From assembly GCA_944390305.1 (NCBI GenBank), contig CALXPX010000084.1, positions 1-5,159 of the forward strand: 5,159 nucleotides of DNA, given 5' to 3'. Shown here in pieces: positions 4,153 to 5,159 of the stretch (position 1 is its first letter; every line of letters begins with the position of its first letter). The stretch is from an uncultured Clostridia bacterium. Its GTDB lineage: Bacteria > Bacillota > Clostridia > TANB77 > CAG-508. The position numbers and the translations under genes were made by a program. The notes beneath the pieces are model-generated. The model saw nothing but the letters and a program-made list of their open reading frames with translations, was not told the origin of the DNA and made no database searches.

Positions 4153-4974
4153 ATGAAAAAAAGAAGAAATTTAATTAAGAAAACTAAAGAAAAAATACAA
4201 GGAATAACACTAGTAGCACTAGTTGTAACAATAATAGTATTATTAATATTGGCGGGAGTTGCAATAAGTCTTACTATTGGAAGCAATGGAATATTTACAA
4301 GAGCTAAAAAGACAGCAGAAATGTATGAAATAGCAAGCAAAGAAGAGCAAAATGAACTAAATAGTGTAGCAAATTTTATAGACGGTTATATAAATGGAAA
4401 TAAGCAAGATAATGAAGATAATGAAAATGATGATGATAATGTAGAAGAAGGTGCAATGGAGATAAGTCAAAATATTTGGGATTTATCAACTTTGACTGAT
4501 GAAGAAAAAAACATTGATGGATATTATTTAATAAAAAATGATTGTACTATAATAGAATCAAAGGGAGAAGGTGTTATAGTAACAACAACTGCAAATAAAG
4601 TTTTAAAAATAGCAAATAATGCAACATGTACTATAGAGAATACAATAGTAGGAGGATTTGCAGGAAATATTGAAATTGAAAGTAATGCAACATTAGATAT
4701 TCAAAGTGGTCAATATTTAGAAAAAGTAATAGCAAATGAAAACTCAAAGCTTAATATATTAGGCGGAACATACAGTAAAGATATTGTTGCTAATCAAGGT
4801 GCTAATGTAGAAATATTAGGCGGAACATTTTTAGGCAATTTTCAAGTAAATGGAAATGCATCATTACAAATAAAAGGAGGAATGTTTGCAAATGATCCGT
4901 CAGAATATGTAGCTCCAGGATGTAAATTAGAAAATACAGGGGATGGAATGTATTTTGTTACATTTCAAGAATAA
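4153..4974 (+). CDS. Prepilin-like surface protein with C-terminal beta-helix-type repeats
   Basis: This 273-residue protein starts with a basic leader (MKKRRNLIKKTKEKIQ), then the prepilin peptidase-type site G17-ITLV and a hydrophobic helix (residues 18-42), as in type IV pilins and pseudopilins. Position 5 of the mature chain, normally Glu, is Ala22. A helical stalk (about 43-82) leads to an acidic linker (84-99, mostly Asn, Asp, Glu). The C-terminal part (about 104-273) contains 19-residue repeats at 178-196, 197-215, 216-234 and a partial copy from 235, with a motif like N-x-x-L-x-I-x-G-G-x-F. It ends GGMFANDPSEYV and GDGMYFV, a pattern seen in repeat-containing surface proteins of gut bacteria. 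The likely role is a surface or pilus-tip component; the ligand is unknown. ATG 4153 is chosen because GGAGG (4140-4144) is 8 nt upstream; the in-frame ATG at 4138 overlaps that site and has none of its own. Confidence 0.85.
   Translation: MKKRRNLIKKTKEKIQGITLVALVVTIIVLLILAGVAISLTIGSNGIFTRAKKTAEMYEIASKEEQNELNSVANFIDGYINGNKQDNEDNENDDDNVEEGAMEISQNIWDLSTLTDEEKNIDGYYLIKNDCTIIESKGEGVIVTTTANKVLKIANNATCTIENTIVGGFAGNIEIESNATLDIQSGQYLEKVIANENSKLNILGGTYSKDIVANQGANVEILGGTFLGNFQVNGNASLQIKGGMFANDPSEYVAPGCKLENTGDGMYFVTFQE
4681..4893 (+). repeat. 57-bp coding repeats (19 codons) in the pilin-like gene
   Basis: Adjacent 57-bp units encode the beta-helix-like repeats of the protein. The DNA is diverged except for a 15-bp exact match, ATATTAGGCGGAACA, at 4756-4770 and 4813-4827, exactly 57 bp apart. 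GC-richer GGCGG/GGAGG codon pairs mark the Gly-Gly turn of successive units. Exact stretches like this could permit unequal recombination, but most of each unit has already diverged. Confidence 0.7.
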
Positions 4975-4985
4975 TTTTAAGATAG

Positions 4986-5022
4986 ATAAAAGTAATATAT
5001 TGTGAAGTATATTACTTTTATT
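4986..5022 (+). terminator. AT-rich terminator after the pilin-like gene
   Basis: Bases 4986-4999 pair perfectly with 5008-5021 (14 bp; core AAAAGTAATATA with TATATTACTTTT) around an 8-nt loop, 11 nt after the stop codon. The T-tract TTTTATT lies partly within the stem. The stem is long but has little GC, so termination may be inefficient. Here, unlike the two terminators upstream, the stop codon is outside the hairpin. Confidence 0.65.
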
Positions 5023-5094
5023 AATATATAAATTTTTAGATGAAATATACTTTAATAATCTTTTTTAAGATATAAAAAAAATATAAAAAAACTA

Positions 5095-5123
5095 TTGCTA
5101 AAAGGAATTTTTTAGTATATGAT
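5095..5123 (+). promoter_or_regulatory. Possible promoter for a gene beyond the right edge
   Basis: TTGCTA (5095-5100, 4 of 6) and TATGAT (5118-5123, 5 of 6) are 17 bp apart. CTAAAA (5098-5103) and TTTTAG (5110-5115) form an inverted repeat inside the spacer, and TTGCTA is repeated inverted as TAGCAA at 5125-5130, flanking the -10 box, as an operator pair might. The rest of 5023-5159 is AT-rich and holds no ORF with a ribosome binding site. Confidence 0.35.
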
Positions 5124-5159
5124 ATAGCAAAGTGTAAATAATAACACATAAGAATATTT

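Noticed and set aside
4125..4340. Minus-strand ORF of 71 codons that looks hydrophobic
   Set aside because: It is the complement of the hydrophobic prepilin segment, which explains its composition.
5058..5071. Small hairpin ATCTT-TTTT-AAGAT
   Set aside because: Only 5 bp, AT-rich and unconnected to a gene end; expected by chance here.
5040..5075. ATG-initiated 11-codon ORF near the right edge
   Set aside because: No Shine-Dalgarno, very short, and located in plain AT-rich sequence.
1..5159. CRISPR array, tRNA, rRNA or insertion sequence
   Set aside because: No regularly spaced direct repeats, no cloverleaf or rRNA-like segment, and no transposase coding or terminal repeats were seen.

Overview
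The window is AT-rich, with Shine-Dalgarno-led genes, canonical sigma-A-type promoters, TAA/TAG/TGA all used as stops, and a prepilin-like signal of the kind common in clostridial genomes. Together these suggest a low-GC Bacillota, most likely a Clostridia-type bacterium. The species cannot be named from the sequence.

Layout, left to right. (1) Bases 1-26 look like the downstream half of a terminator from a gene outside the window. (2) Bases 33-443 form a self-contained unit for a small unrecognised 91-residue protein, with its own promoter, a dyad over the -35 box and a terminator whose loop holds the stop codon. (3) Bases 450-3276 form a three-gene operon: a DUF1749-like alpha/beta hydrolase, then the N-terminal and C-terminal subunits of a split transketolase. 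The operon starts at a near-consensus promoter. The hydrolase and first transketolase gene overlap by 44 nt, the two transketolase genes by 1 nt (TAATG), and a strong terminator closes the unit with the last stop codon again in its loop. (4) Convergently, on the minus strand, a 147-residue polytopic membrane protein of unknown function is read from its own near-perfect promoter. (5) A regulatory-looking intergenic region of about 425 nt (3728-4152) separates it from a plus-strand gene. It holds two dyads, a plus-strand promoter candidate, a possible 17-codon leader ORF ending in a (TA)10 tract, and a long terminator-like hairpin just before the next ribosome binding site. (6) The last gene encodes a 273-residue prepilin-like protein: type III signal peptide, acidic linker and a C-terminal domain of 19-residue beta-helix-like repeats. 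A weak AT-rich terminator follows, then a possible promoter for a gene beyond the right edge.

How the genes work together: the two transketolase subunits should form one thiamine-diphosphate enzyme of the non-oxidative pentose phosphate pathway or a related ketol transfer. Why a serine-hydrolase-fold protein is coupled to them is unknown. The pilin-like protein is probably exported and cell-surface associated. Its leader is the most unusual part of the window, because any transcript from the visible upstream promoter must pass a terminator-like hairpin, and the frame of the leader ORF depends on the number of TA units. The hydrolase start site is also unusual: a perfect hairpin sits between a good Shine-Dalgarno sequence and the start codon.
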